Shown here: positions 7,948-17,630 of the stretch, one piece after another | Numbering within the stretch: the first letter of the stretch is position 1 | Layout of the letters: each line of letters opens with the position of its first letter | Origin: Nostoc linckia FACHB-104 | Lineage (GTDB): Bacteria > Cyanobacteriota > Cyanobacteriia > Cyanobacteriales > Nostocaceae | DNA length: 55,916 nt | NCBI RefSeq assembly: GCF_014696615.1 | Contig: NZ_JACJQJ010000053.1 | Location: 1-55,916, forward strand | Direction: 5' to 3' | Translations under genes and position numbers: made by a program | Notes under the pieces: generated by a model | Told to the model about the DNA's origin: nothing | What the model saw: only the letters and a program-made list of their open reading frames with translations | The model's database searches: none

Positions 7948-8535
7948 TTACATAATTTGCTGTAAATGCAATACAAATCCAGGTAACACATCTTCACCTG
8001 ATAAACTTTCAGGATTATCTAATATCTCTACATCTTTTCCAGGACGATAAATTTCTACCCGCTTATTTTTGCGATCAATTAACCAACCTAGTCGCGCACC
8101 ATTTTCAATATATTCCCGCATTTTATCCTGCAAATCCTTTAAAGAATCGCTAGGAGAGCGCAACTCAACTACAAAATCAGGACAAATGGGGGCAAATTTT
8201 TCTTGTTGTTCTGGGGTTAAAGCATTCCAACGCTCAATTTTTACCCAAGAAACATCGGGAGAACGTTCTGCACCATTGGGTAATATAAAGCCAGTTGAAG
8301 AGTCAAAGACTTCGCCCAAATTACTCTCAGAGTTCCAAATGTCAACTTGAGTAGTAATTTTGACATTACGTCTACCAGTATCACTACCTGTAGGTGGCAT
8401 AATTAATAACTCCCCTGATGCTGTGCGCTCAAATCGATAATCGCGGTTTTTCTGACACAACTGGAAAAATTGCTCGTCAGTCAAGTCGATTTTCAATATG
8501 AGGCTAGTAGGCAAAGTGATTGTAGCAGCGTTCAT
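7948..8535 (-). CDS. Uma2 family endonuclease-like protein (DUF820)
   Basis: 195 residues. It shows the Uma2/DUF820 restriction-endonuclease-like fold: FERTASGELLIMPPTG, SPDVSWV, FVVELRSPSD (catalytic D/E-x-K-like core; here E-L-R replaces E-x-K/S) and GARLGWLIDRKNKRVEIYR. The family is greatly expanded in cyanobacteria and is usually stand-alone, sometimes mobile. Its role is unknown. No partner gene is adjacent. Confidence 0.85.
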   Translation of the reverse strand: MNAATITLPTSLILKIDLTDEQFFQLCQKNRDYRFERTASGELLIMPPTGSDTGRRNVKITTQVDIWNSESNLGEVFDSSTGFILPNGAERSPDVSWVKIERWNALTPEQQEKFAPICPDFVVELRSPSDSLKDLQDKMREYIENGARLGWLIDRKNKRVEIYRPGKDVEILDNPESLSGEDVLPGFVLHLQQIM

Positions 8536-8735
8536 AAACTTACCTCAACATCTTACTTTCTAGTTTACGTGCTGTTTGGGGAGCGATTCGCTTCTGACCA
8601 GCACTACCAAAGAAACAGGAAAAAGCATTCTCCCTATTGTTAGTCTACGCTCAGGGGAAAAAGTGTCAGAATCGAGGAAGCGATCGCACTTGTTTGCGGT
8701 TGTAGTGTTACTCAAGGCAAACTCTGGAGGGCAAA

Positions 8736-10127
8736 TTGCCTAAATCGATTCAATCTGTTCAACCAGCACTTAAATTTATCCCCCAAAGCTTGAACCCCAT
8801 TCTCCTCCAGATTGCTCAGTGGTTGTTACCATTTTTTCTGAGGTTTCGGACTCGCCCCTGGTTAGTTGCGGGTATTGTTGAGATTGAAGCTAAAAATGCT
8901 GAGGTGTTAGCCCAGCTTTATCAACAGTTTCAAGCTGGTAAAGTTCGCTTTTTGTTGGCGTTTCGACATCCAGAGGTAGACGATCCTCTGTGTATGCTCT
9001 ATTTATTGTCTCGGATTGTACCCAAGGTTGCGAAAGAGAAAGGGATAGCGTTGCAATACCCCGTCCACTCCCACTTTCTTTACGATCGCGGTATGACTTT
9101 GTGGGCTGGGGACTGGCTGGGTTGGTTTTTCTCGCGAATGGGAGGTTTGCCAATTCGTCGGGGTAGGCGATTAGACAGACAAGCTATCCAAACAGCACGG
9201 GAGTTGTTTGCTAATAGCAATATACCGATCGCAGTGGCACCAGAAGGCGGAAATAATGGTCATAGCGAGATTGTTAGCCCTTTGGAACCTGGTGTGGCGC
9301 AATTAGGGTTTTGGTGTGTAGAAGATTTACTCAAAGCCCAACGTTCTGAGACTGTTTTTATTGTCCCGGTTTCTCTTCAGTATCGCTTCATTAATCCACC
9401 TTGGGCAAAACTGCATCGACTGTTGAGAAAATTGGAAATTGATAGTGGTTTGTCAGTGCAGTCAGTCGATCAATTGAGTGGTGATCAACCACAAGAAATT
9501 GACTATCAACGTCTCTATCGCCTCGCGGAATATGTGATTTCTGAGATGGAAGAGTTTTATCGCCGTTTCTATCATCAAAATTTACCAGATGTACCGGAAC
9601 TAGAAATCATTGAGCGACTACATCGCCTGATGGATACTGGTTTAAAAGTAACTGAGCAATATTTTAATATTCAGTCACAGGGAAATTTTATCGATCGCTG
9701 TCGCCGTTTGGAAGAGGTAGGCTGGAGTTATATTTATCGGGAAGATATAGCTGATATTCATGCTTTACCACCTTTCAAACGAGGATTAGCAGACTGGATT
9801 GCGGAAGAAGCAGATTTGCGGATGCGACATATGCGCTTGGTGGAAAGTTTTGTTGCTGTTACCGCTAACTATATTAAAGAACAGCCAACTGCTGAACGAT
9901 TTGCCGAAACATTATTAGTCATCTTCGATATGCTATCTCGAATTGGCGATCGCAAAAAAATGCCCGCCCGTCCCCGATTAGGATGGCGAAAAGCCCAAAT
10001 CACTATAGGTGAACCAATTTCGGTAAGCGATCGCTATTTCCATTCCCAAGGCGATCGCCAAGCAACTCGACAAGCTGTAAGTCAGTTAACAAAGGATTTA
10101 AAAGCTGAATTAGACCGCTTGATATAG
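8736..10127 (+). CDS. 1-acyl-glycerol-3-phosphate acyltransferase-like protein (PlsC superfamily)
   Basis: 463 residues. Contains an HX4D acyltransferase motif (RHPEVDDP), the acceptor-binding region PIRRGRR and an APEGGNN block equivalent to FPEG, followed by PVSLQYRF. A hydrophobic stretch near residue 30 (QIAQWLLPFFLRF) suggests membrane association. The C-terminal about 200 residues are a helical extension absent from short PlsC enzymes. It starts at a TTG with a strong GGAGG 5 bases upstream (8726-8730). The next gene (GH3-type) follows in the same direction; the two may form an operon. Confidence 0.8.
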   Translation: MPKSIQSVQPALKFIPQSLNPILLQIAQWLLPFFLRFRTRPWLVAGIVEIEAKNAEVLAQLYQQFQAGKVRFLLAFRHPEVDDPLCMLYLLSRIVPKVAKEKGIALQYPVHSHFLYDRGMTLWAGDWLGWFFSRMGGLPIRRGRRLDRQAIQTARELFANSNIPIAVAPEGGNNGHSEIVSPLEPGVAQLGFWCVEDLLKAQRSETVFIVPVSLQYRFINPPWAKLHRLLRKLEIDSGLSVQSVDQLSGDQPQEIDYQRLYRLAEYVISEMEEFYRRFYHQNLPDVPELEIIERLHRLMDTGLKVTEQYFNIQSQGNFIDRCRRLEEVGWSYIYREDIADIHALPPFKRGLADWIAEEADLRMRHMRLVESFVAVTANYIKEQPTAERFAETLLVIFDMLSRIGDRKKMPARPRLGWRKAQITIGEPISVSDRYFHSQGDRQATRQAVSQLTKDLKAELDRLI

Positions 10128-10234
10128 TATGTTTAGCTGCAATACTTATCTACATCTTGTTACCTTTTAATACTTCTAGTTATGGAATTTTCCGGCTACG
10201 ATTAATTTCTAATATTATATTTTTAATTTTTATT

Positions 10235-11770
10235 ATGCGTCCCATTATTAAAGCATTTGGGCAGCTTGTGGCAAATGCTTATCAGCGATTTGATACAGCA
10301 TTAGCATCTCCTGAGTTAACACAGCTATCTGTACAGCAAGAGATTTGCGATCGCCTGATTGCTAGCGACTATGGCAAAGCTTTAAAAATTCGCTCTGTAG
10401 CTGATTGGCAAGATGTGCCTATTGTTGATTACGATACACTAGAACCTTGGATTTTAGGAAAAGAAAAGCGTCAGCAAATACCCCTAACTTCCGAACCGAT
10501 TTTATTTTATGAAAAAACCTCTGGTAGTAGTGGGGCGATCAAATGGATTCCCTACACTCAGTCTTTGCGACGCTCATTTAATCAAATGTTTTGTGTCTGG
10601 GCTTATGATTTAATTAAAAACGGCCCTAGATTTACTACTGGCAAAATTTACGCTTGTATATCGCCGCAATTAAATGTCACAGATACCTTATCTTTACAAG
10701 ACGATTTAGATTATTTAGATGGCTGGTTGCAGTGGTTGCTGCGTCCTTGGTTGGTAATGCCAAATAACCTCAATCGCCTACACAATGCCCAAGAATTTAA
10801 ACATCAGCTAGCGTTGGCTTTATTACAGGCAGAAAAATTAGAAATTATTTCGATTTGGAGTCCTAGCTTTCTGCAAGTACATTTAAAATACATCCAAGAA
10901 AATCAGGATTTATTACGGCAAGAATTACACCATAAAATATCACGCGTAGGCGTAGCCCGTCGTAGACATCGCCTGCAAATTTTGGGCGAAAATCCGATAC
11001 CTTGGACGCAACTATGGCCACATTTAAAACTGATTTCTTGTTGGGATAGCGCCAACGCCGCCGATCAAGCTAAAGGGTTGCGATCGCAGTTTCCGGGTGT
11101 GTTAGTTCAAGGTAAGGGACTGCTAGCCACCGAAGCACCGATGACGATTCCCTTAATCGCGGCTGGGGGTTATGTTCCGGTTTTGGATGAAGTGTTTTTT
11201 GAGTTTGAGAATGATAGCGGTTCGCTGTATCGCCTACATGAACTCAATCAGGGAGAGGAATACACAATAATCTTGTCTCAGAAAGGCGGTTTGTATCGTT
11301 ACCGCATAGGTGATCGCGTCCGGGTGACACATTACTATCGCCAAACTCCCTGCTTAGAGTTTCTCGGACGACATCAAGCTGTCAGCGATTTGGTGGGGGA
11401 GAAGTTGCAATCAAACTTTGTGCATCACGCTTTACTTAGCATGAATTTACCGGAAGGCTGTTTTAAAAGCTTAGTCAGTCTTGCCGAGCCACCACAGTAT
11501 ATTCTACTACTCGATTCAGCACCAGAAACGCCAAAAATACTTGCTCAACAACTAGATGAGGCATTATCGCAGTCATATCATTATCAACGGGCGCGATCGC
11601 TTGGTCAACTTGCACCGCCCCAAGTTATCATTTCTCCTCAAATTCCAGAGATATTAGCTTTACATCGTCTCCGCAGTGGAAGTATTTGGGGAGGTATTAA
11701 GCATCCAATTTTAGCAACATCGCCTATTAGCACTGAACTTTTACAAGAATTGCAAAGAACATCATCATAG
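10235..11770 (+). CDS. GH3-family acyl-adenylate/amino acid synthetase
   Basis: About 511 residues from the ATG at 10235 (MRPIIKAFGQLV). Matches the GH3 auxin-responsive family, adenylating enzymes of the ANL fold: the ATP loop is FYEKTSGSSGAIKWIPYT, followed by YACISPQ, and GGLYRYRIGDRVRV in the C-terminal region. Plant members conjugate amino acids to carboxylic hormones; bacterial substrates are mostly unknown. An in-frame TTG at 10157 would add 26 hydrophobic residues and is less likely. It lies between the acyltransferase and the nucleoside phosphorylase, all in one direction. Confidence 0.82.
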   Translation: MRPIIKAFGQLVANAYQRFDTALASPELTQLSVQQEICDRLIASDYGKALKIRSVADWQDVPIVDYDTLEPWILGKEKRQQIPLTSEPILFYEKTSGSSGAIKWIPYTQSLRRSFNQMFCVWAYDLIKNGPRFTTGKIYACISPQLNVTDTLSLQDDLDYLDGWLQWLLRPWLVMPNNLNRLHNAQEFKHQLALALLQAEKLEIISIWSPSFLQVHLKYIQENQDLLRQELHHKISRVGVARRRHRLQILGENPIPWTQLWPHLKLISCWDSANAADQAKGLRSQFPGVLVQGKGLLATEAPMTIPLIAAGGYVPVLDEVFFEFENDSGSLYRLHELNQGEEYTIILSQKGGLYRYRIGDRVRVTHYYRQTPCLEFLGRHQAVSDLVGEKLQSNFVHHALLSMNLPEGCFKSLVSLAEPPQYILLLDSAPETPKILAQQLDEALSQSYHYQRARSLGQLAPPQVIISPQIPEILALHRLRSGSIWGGIKHPILATSPISTELLQELQRTSS

Positions 11771-11818
11771 TGCCTACTTAGTTACTTAAGATGATTCTAA
11801 ACTCAACTCTTTTGCCTT

Positions 11819-12604
11819 ATGTGCAGTAAACGCTTTTACCACATTGGCTTTGAACAAGCAGATTTGGGTGCAAAACCACCCACATTAGCGCTATTATCTG
11901 GCGATCCCGAACGTGCATCACTCATCGCCCACAATCATTTGCAAAATGTGAAATTGTTATCAGATAATCGGGGGTTGAATAGTTATTTAGGATATTTAGC
12001 CAATGGTTGCCCTATCTTATCAGCGACCAGTGGCATGGGTGCGCCTTCCTTAAGTATTGTAGTCAATGAATTAGTCCAGGTAGGAATCCGGCAAATTATT
12101 CGCGTTGGTACTTGCGGCTCAATTCAGCCTCATGTAGCCGTTGGTAGTATTGTAATTAGCAATGCAGCATTGTGTCGCCAAGGAGCAGCAAATGATATTG
12201 CACCTATCGAGTATCCAGCCGCAGCCGATCCCTTTCTCACAGTCGCTTTAGTCAAAGCAGCGCAAGAATTAGGCTTTGAGCATCATTTAGGCATTACAGC
12301 CTCAGTAGATACCTTTTATGAAGGACAGGAACGCATGGATTCAGCCAATCCATATTTAATGCGATCGCTACAGGGAATTACCGCAGAATATCGCCACCTC
12401 AATATCTTGAACTATGAAATGGAATGCGGCACACTATTTAAAATGGCAGGAGTTTACCAATTTGCCGCTGCTGCTGTTTGCGCTGTAGTTGCTCAACGTA
12501 CTGTTTCCGAAAATATCATCTTCCCCAAGAGAGATATTGCCATTGAGAATGCGATCGCAACTGCTATCAATGCAGCCGAAACAGTTCTGAGTGCTGAGTG
12601 CTGA
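11819..12604 (+). CDS. Nucleoside phosphorylase (uridine phosphorylase-like)
   Basis: 261 residues. The NP-I family pattern is clear: LLSGDPERA (phosphate-binding), TSGMGAPSLSIVVNEL, RVGTCGSIQPHVAVGSIVI, and NYEMECGTLFKMA (ribose-binding Glu motif). It splits nucleosides with phosphate in salvage. The length and EMECGTLF point to the uridine phosphorylase branch, but purine substrates cannot be excluded. The stop codon TGA at 12602 is embedded in a triplicated GTGCTGA heptamer, so the last few residues (LSAEC) are repeat-derived. Confidence 0.85.
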   Translation: MCSKRFYHIGFEQADLGAKPPTLALLSGDPERASLIAHNHLQNVKLLSDNRGLNSYLGYLANGCPILSATSGMGAPSLSIVVNELVQVGIRQIIRVGTCGSIQPHVAVGSIVISNAALCRQGAANDIAPIEYPAAADPFLTVALVKAAQELGFEHHLGITASVDTFYEGQERMDSANPYLMRSLQGITAEYRHLNILNYEMECGTLFKMAGVYQFAAAAVCAVVAQRTVSENIIFPKRDIAIENAIATAINAAETVLSAEC

Positions 12605-12696
12605 GTGCTGAGAGAAAATAAAATATATCGGTGTTTATCCCCTTCCATCTGCGGTTAATTTTTTATGGATGTACCTCACCAATATGGGAACCTCAA

Positions 12697-13530
12697 TTAC
12701 AAATTAAATCCCCATTGCCCAGGATTAACTTGATAATAACGTTGGAGTAACTCATACAATCGCGGATGCTGATGCAACAACTGATGAGGCTTCTCAAAAA
12801 AGGTTTCTGTGGCGACGGCGAAAAACTCAGCGGGATTAGTTGCACCATAGCTATTAATCACAGTTTTCACGCCTTGCTGTACATCATTGCAGAGTTGTTG
12901 ATATTCTGCGGTCATTACCTGCGCCCAAATTGGGTAATCTGATTTATTAGGTAAAATCGGTACACCTTGAGTGTCACCATCTTCTTGATCTAATTGATGG
13001 GCAAATTCATGCAGCACGACATTATGTCCATCTTGCCAGTTTTGCGTGTCTTGTTCCACCTGTTGCCAAGAAAGTACGACTTGATCGCGACTCCAGGATT
13101 CGCCTAATCTGGCTTCTCGCCTTTCTTCGACTACATACTCTCCAGTAGCGACTGTTTCAGTTACTAAATAAGCGCTGGGATAAACTAAAATTGAACGCAA
13201 TTTTGAAAAGTATTCACCTCGTTCATTGAGTAATAGCAAACAAGCCACAGATGCAATAGTTAATTTCATTTCTTCTGTGACTTGTAATCCTTTACAGCCA
13301 ATGAATTGCTTTTCGGTTAAGAATACTTGAATATGTCCCTGAAGTCTTCTGCGTTCTGGGGGCGATAGTTGGAGATAAATCGGTAGGTTATTTTCAATAA
13401 TGGCATTCCATAGAGGTGGAAAAGGACGAGACTTTAAACGTTGACGGCGCTGTTTAATTAAAAGGGGACTGATTAAAATTACGGTGATAGTTATGCCAAT
13501 AATGAGGAAAGCAATTATTGCTGGTATCAT
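12697..13530 (-). CDS. MtfA-type zinc peptidase (M90)
   Basis: 277 residues. An N-terminal transmembrane segment (about 3-23) is followed by a basic stretch. The zinc site is HEFAH (174-178), with a downstream glutamate in AEFFAVATETFF as third ligand. This matches MtfA, which in enterobacteria titrates the Mlc repressor; cyanobacteria use the same peptidase family with unknown targets. The membrane anchor is different from the soluble E. coli protein. Monocistronic. Confidence 0.88.
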   Translation of the reverse strand: MIPAIIAFLIIGITITVILISPLLIKQRRQRLKSRPFPPLWNAIIENNLPIYLQLSPPERRRLQGHIQVFLTEKQFIGCKGLQVTEEMKLTIASVACLLLLNERGEYFSKLRSILVYPSAYLVTETVATGEYVVEERREARLGESWSRDQVVLSWQQVEQDTQNWQDGHNVVLHEFAHQLDQEDGDTQGVPILPNKSDYPIWAQVMTAEYQQLCNDVQQGVKTVINSYGATNPAEFFAVATETFFEKPHQLLHQHPRLYELLQRYYQVNPGQWGFNL

Positions 13531-13790
13531 TGGTTTTGAGAATTAATATTAAAATTTTATCTGAGTTTAAATGTCGGGTGTTTTGTCGCGTAGTGCAACG
13601 CACCGATGCAAGTAATACACCTTACAAACTATTTTGCTATCTGGGATAAATAATATAGCGATAGTATTTTTTTACTTGGAAGTCCCTAATTGGTCAGGAA
13701 GCAGGAATTTTGAAGTTAGACCTTTTGATAGAGTCATCATTGCTAGCTGGAGTACAAGATTAAATCGTAGTTTCTGATTCGGCTTGTTTT

Positions 13791-14078
13791 ATGGCAGTTA
13801 GTACGATGGAAACTTTGGCTACCCAGGTTGCGATCGCATCTTTGAATATATATCAAAAACATCTTTCCCCACGTAAAGGTTTCTCCTGTCCTCATCGCTT
13901 GCTATATGGAAGCGAATCTTGCTCAGACTACGTGAAGTACATTCTGGTTAACAAAGACTTGATGACGGCTATTAAAACAGCTCCCCAGCGATTTCAATCA
14001 TGTAAAATAGCAGCGCAAACTCTCCAAACCAAAGCTGAGGGTGGATGTATTGTGGTTCCTTGCTGTATACCACTTTAA
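13791..14078 (+). CDS. yidD: Membrane protein insertion efficiency factor, YidD family
   Basis: 95 residues. The YidD core is visible: ASLNIYQKHLSPRKGFSCPHRLLYG, then SCSDYVKYIL. Three conserved Cys in the core and CC near the C-terminus fit the family. YidD is thought to help YidC/Sec insertion at the membrane surface. It is usually beside rnpA-yidC; here it stands alone, as often in cyanobacteria with a second copy. The PRKGFSCPHRL variant suggests a cyanobacterial paralogue. An internal ATG at 13806 is an alternative start. Confidence 0.8.
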   Translation: MAVSTMETLATQVAIASLNIYQKHLSPRKGFSCPHRLLYGSESCSDYVKYILVNKDLMTAIKTAPQRFQSCKIAAQTLQTKAEGGCIVVPCCIPL

Positions 14079-14110
14079 TATTTATCGCGAAATTAAAGGT
14101 AACTGGCTGA

Positions 14111-14281
14111 GGCTGTCATTGGTCATTTGTCATTGGTCATTTGTCATTGGTCATTGGTAAGAATTTCAAGCCGATTTATGTTTCTTAACATAGTTGGGTT
14201 GATTTCCACTGACTGACTTAATGTTTACGACACATCTATATATTGTAGAGATATTCTAGAGGGCACGGCAATGCCGTGCCC
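14111..14281. repeat. Short tandem repeat and perfect palindrome between yidD and ilvA
   Basis: The 14079-14453 gap holds no gene. At about 14117-14160 it has alternating CATTGGT and CATTTGT heptads (about six units). At 14261-14281 lies the near-perfect palindrome GGGCACGGCA-A-TGCCGTGCCC, a common cyanobacterial dispersed hairpin. Downstream, 14361-14390 again has ATGACCAATGACAACTGAC-type units, the opposite strand of the same heptads. Confidence 0.75.
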
Positions 14282-14453
14282 CTACCCGGTTATCCCATTC
14301 TTGGTTTCAATTGGCATAAGTCTTAATTCATTCACAAGTATCTAAGACTCATTCATAACAAATGACCAATGACAACTGACAAATAACACGCGAAGCGCAA
14401 TAAATTAGCGTACAATTATTCTCCATCCGGCATCTGCTACCCCCTTGACGCTC

Positions 14454-15965
14454 ATGTATTGTGACTACCTGGTTCAAATTCTCACTGCCCGTGTATATGA
14501 TGTTGCCCAGGAAACGCCTTTAGAGTATGCCCCAAATCTTTCTCGCAGACTGAACAATAAGCTGTTGCTGAAGCGGGAAGATATGCAATCAGTATTTTCT
14601 TTTAAGCTGCGTGGCGCTTATAACAAGATGGTAAACCTGCCACCAGATTTATTAAAGCAAGGTGTAATCGCTGCATCGGCGGGAAACCATGCCCAAGGTG
14701 TCGCTTTATCTGCCAGTCGCTTGGGAACACAAGCTATTATTGTCATGCCTGTAACCACACCCCAGGTAAAGGTGGATGCAGTCAAAGCCCGGGGTGGACA
14801 TGTGGTATTGCATGGTAATACCTACGATGATGCTTATGCTTATGCGCGTCAACTGGAAGCCGAAAAGGGACTTACCTTCATTCACCCCTTTGATGATCCC
14901 GATGTCATAGCCGGACAGGGAACCATCGGCATGGAAATTTTACGCCAATATCAACAACCCATCCATGCAATTTTTGTCGCCATTGGTGGTGGCGGCTTAA
15001 TTGCGGGAATTGCGGCTTATGTGAAGCGGTTGCGGCCAGAAATTAAGATCATTGGTGTGGAACCAGTGGATGCAGATGCGATGAGTCAATCGCTGAAAGC
15101 TGGACATCGGGTGAGATTATCTCAGGTGGGTTTATTTGCTGATGGGGTAGCAGTGCGGGAAGTGGGAGAGGAAACCTTTCACCTGTGTCAGCAATATGTA
15201 GATGAAATCATCTTGGTAGACACCGATGATACCTGCGCGGCGATTAAAGATGTATTTGAAGATACCCGTTCCATTTTAGAACCAGCGGGAGCATTGGCGA
15301 TCGCAGCTGCTAAAGCCTACGCTGAACGCGAACAAATTGAGGGACAAACTTTAGTAGCTGTAGCTTGCGGTGCGAACATGAACTTCGACCGCTTGCGCTT
15401 TGTCGCTGAACGCGCCGAACTTGGGGAACGTCGGGAAGCTATTTTTGCAGTTACCATTCCCGAAGAACGGGGAAGTCTACGGAAATTTTGTGAATGTATC
15501 GGCAATCGTAATTTAACTGAGTTTAACTACCGCATTGCCAGCGCAAAAGAAGCACATATTTTTGTCGGTTTGCAAATTCAAAACCGCGCTGATGCGGTAA
15601 AGATGCGAGAAACCTTTGAAGGTTGCGGTTTTCAAACCATCGACCTCACCGACGACGAACTGACTAAACTGCATCTGCGCCACATGGTTGGCGGACATTC
15701 ACCCCTAGCAGAACATGAATTACTTTACCGCTTTGAATTCCCTGAACGCCCAGGGGCGTTAATGAAATTCGTCGGTTCCATGAGTCCTAACTGGAATATT
15801 AGTATGTTCCATTACCGCAATAATGGGGCAGATTACGGAAAAATTGTCGTCGGTATCCAAGTTCCACCGCAAGAGATGGCAGAGTGGCAAGCATTTTTAG
15901 ATACCCTTGGCTACCAGTATTGGGATGAAAACAAGAACCCCGCCTACAAGTTGTTTTTGGGATAG
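14454..15965 (+). CDS. ilvA: Threonine ammonia-lyase, biosynthetic (threonine deaminase)
   Basis: About 503 residues from the ATG at 14454; a TTG three codons earlier is also open. It converts threonine to 2-oxobutanoate, the first step of isoleucine synthesis. The PLP lysine lies in FSFKLRGAYN, the phosphate-binding loop is VAIGGGGLIAGIA, and SAGNHAQG is the substrate loop. Two ACT-like regulatory domains follow (about 325-500), with GSLRKFCECIG and ERPGALMKFVG at the domain starts, so isoleucine feedback control is expected. Confidence 0.95.
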   Translation: MYCDYLVQILTARVYDVAQETPLEYAPNLSRRLNNKLLLKREDMQSVFSFKLRGAYNKMVNLPPDLLKQGVIAASAGNHAQGVALSASRLGTQAIIVMPVTTPQVKVDAVKARGGHVVLHGNTYDDAYAYARQLEAEKGLTFIHPFDDPDVIAGQGTIGMEILRQYQQPIHAIFVAIGGGGLIAGIAAYVKRLRPEIKIIGVEPVDADAMSQSLKAGHRVRLSQVGLFADGVAVREVGEETFHLCQQYVDEIILVDTDDTCAAIKDVFEDTRSILEPAGALAIAAAKAYAEREQIEGQTLVAVACGANMNFDRLRFVAERAELGERREAIFAVTIPEERGSLRKFCECIGNRNLTEFNYRIASAKEAHIFVGLQIQNRADAVKMRETFEGCGFQTIDLTDDELTKLHLRHMVGGHSPLAEHELLYRFEFPERPGALMKFVGSMSPNWNISMFHYRNNGADYGKIVVGIQVPPQEMAEWQAFLDTLGYQYWDENKNPAYKLFLG

Positions 15966-15985
15966 TAATCAATAGACGTATAAAT

Positions 15986-16114
15986 CTTGTAGAGACGCGA
16001 TTCATCGCGTCTGCTGCGGCACAACCGATTCATCGCGTCTGCACAATCCCGAAATCATGGCGAAAATTCTTAACAGAGGCTGGATGCGTTATGCTGATCG
16101 CTAACGCATCCTAC
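15986..16114. repeat. Dispersed hairpin repeats between ilvA and the SPP gene
   Basis: GAGACGCGATTCATCGCGTCT near 15993 and a second ATTCATCGCGTCTGC near 16028 are palindromic. At 16082-16114 lies GGATGCGTTA / TAACGCATCC, a hairpin whose sequence recurs almost exactly at 29834-29865. No gene is present from 15966 to 16226. Confidence 0.75.
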
Positions 16115-16226
16115 GTTGGTGCTACGTCAGCGCCAAAAGTATGGAAAGCGATAGATATTTTTTTATTTCACAGTCCCTTATGTTTTAGCTTAGTTGTTGG
16201 TGGAAAATCTAACCTAAGGAGTTGCT

Positions 16227-16976
16227 GTGACTAGTTTTTTATTTGTAACTGATTTAGACCATACCTTTGTCGGCAATGATGACGCGCTTGTAGAATTAAG
16301 CGATCGCCTAGAGCAACATCGCCAAGCCTACGGTACTAAAATTGTCTATGCCACAGGGCGATCGCCACAGTTATACCGAGAACTGCAAATTGAAAAAAAT
16401 TTGATGCAACCAGATGCCCTGGTCTCGTCTGTGGGTACGGAAATTTATCTTGATGGTAGTGATACGCCAGATTCCAGTTGGTCAGCAATTCTCTCGCCTG
16501 GTTGGGATAGAGACGTGGTATTATCTATCACGCAAAACTATCCTGAGTTAATTTTACAACCAAATTCCGAACAGCGGCCCTTTAAAGTCAGTTTTTTCTT
16601 AGAACAACTAGTAGCACCTGGTATTTTATCGCAACTTGAGCTACAGTTGCAAAAACATAATTTACAGATAAAGTTAATCTACAGCAGTGGAATGGATCTT
16701 GACATTGTTCCCCTAACCAGCGATAAAGGTCAGGCAATGCAGTTTTTGCGTCAAAAGTGGAAATTTGCAGCCGAACAAACTGTTGTCTGTGGCGATTCAG
16801 GTAATGACATTGCTTTATTTGCTGTAGGCAACGAACGGGGAATTATTGTCGGGAATGCGCGCCCTGAGTTACTTCAGTGGCACAATGAGTATCCCGCTGA
16901 TCACCGTTACCTAGCACGAGATTTTTGTGCAGGTGGCATTCTGGAAGGACTAAAATATTTTGGATTTTTAGAATGA
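16227..16976 (+). CDS. Sucrose-phosphate phosphatase
   Basis: 249 residues. HAD-superfamily (Cof-type cap) enzyme that removes phosphate from sucrose-6-phosphate, the last step of sucrose synthesis. Motif I is FVTDLDHTF (D9 nucleophile, D11), motif II YATGR, motif III near LTSDKGQA, and motif [13 protein letters not shown]. It starts at GTG with an AAGGAG ribosome site 5 bases upstream. Its stop overlaps the ruvA start in ATGA, so the two are translationally coupled, an unusual pairing of sucrose metabolism with recombination. Confidence 0.9.
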   Translation: MTSFLFVTDLDHTFVGNDDALVELSDRLEQHRQAYGTKIVYATGRSPQLYRELQIEKNLMQPDALVSSVGTEIYLDGSDTPDSSWSAILSPGWDRDVVLSITQNYPELILQPNSEQRPFKVSFFLEQLVAPGILSQLELQLQKHNLQIKLIYSSGMDLDIVPLTSDKGQAMQFLRQKWKFAAEQTVVCGDSGNDIALFAVGNERGIIVGNARPELLQWHNEYPADHRYLARDFCAGGILEGLKYFGFLE

Positions 16977-17608
16977 TTAGTTATCTCAAAGGTATCGTTG
17001 CTGGTGTTCAAACAATTGGAAGTAATCGCGTTATCTTGACTCTTGAGGTCAATAACATCGGGTATGATTTGCAAATTCCCCAACGACTGACTAAGTCTTT
17101 GCCAGAGTCGGGAGGAGTGGTGCAAATCTTTACCCACTATCAAGTCCGTGAAGAAGTACCGTTACTGTATGGCTTTGCTTCCCCAGCAGAACGGGACTTA
17201 TTTCGGCACTTGCAAAGCGTCAGTGGTATTGGTGCAGCGTTAGCGATTACTTTATTAGACACCTTGGAATTACCCGATTTAGTCCAAGCAATTATCGCTG
17301 CCAATATCCAAATTCTTATTCAAGCCCCTGGTGTCGGCAAGAAAACCGCTGAACGCATTTGTTTAGAACTGAAAAGCAAACTAATCGAATGGCGCAAATC
17401 AGCTGGTTTCTTCGTCGCTACAGGCGGGCCAGCACCAGGTATTCTCGAAGAAGTGCAAATGACTCTCTTTGCTTTGGGTTATACCCCCCACGAAGTTAGC
17501 CACGCCTTGCACGTCGTTAGCGAAGACATTGGGCTACCAAAAGACGCTTATGTGGAAGACTGGATTAAACAAGCGATCGCTCATCTGAGCAGTCAAGCTG
17601 AGTGCTAA
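16973..17608 (+). CDS. ruvA: Holliday junction branch migration protein RuvA
   Basis: 211 residues from the ATG at 16973, which overlaps the preceding stop (ATGA). RuvA forms the tetramer that holds the Holliday junction for the RuvB motor. The OB-fold N-terminus is [12 protein letters not shown], followed by two helix-hairpin-helix motifs ([16 protein letters not shown] and [19 protein letters not shown]), and a C-terminal RuvB-binding domain ([13 protein letters not shown]). A longer frame to 16925 lies inside the upstream gene and is rejected. The C-terminus ends with AEC, close to a GTGCTAA/GAGTACTGAG repeat-like sequence. Confidence 0.95.
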   Translation: MISYLKGIVAGVQTIGSNRVILTLEVNNIGYDLQIPQRLTKSLPESGGVVQIFTHYQVREEVPLLYGFASPAERDLFRHLQSVSGIGAALAITLLDTLELPDLVQAIIAANIQILIQAPGVGKKTAERICLELKSKLIEWRKSAGFFVATGGPAPGILEEVQMTLFALGYTPHEVSHALHVVSEDIGLPKDAYVEDWIKQAIAHLSSQAEC

Positions 17609-17630
17609 ATTGTGAGTACTGAGTGTAAAT

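Noticed and set aside
14111-14160. Possible CRISPR array from alternating CATTGGT/CATTTGT units
   Set aside because: Units are 7 nt without spacers. No CRISPR-like repeat of 25-40 nt with unique spacers was found anywhere in the window.
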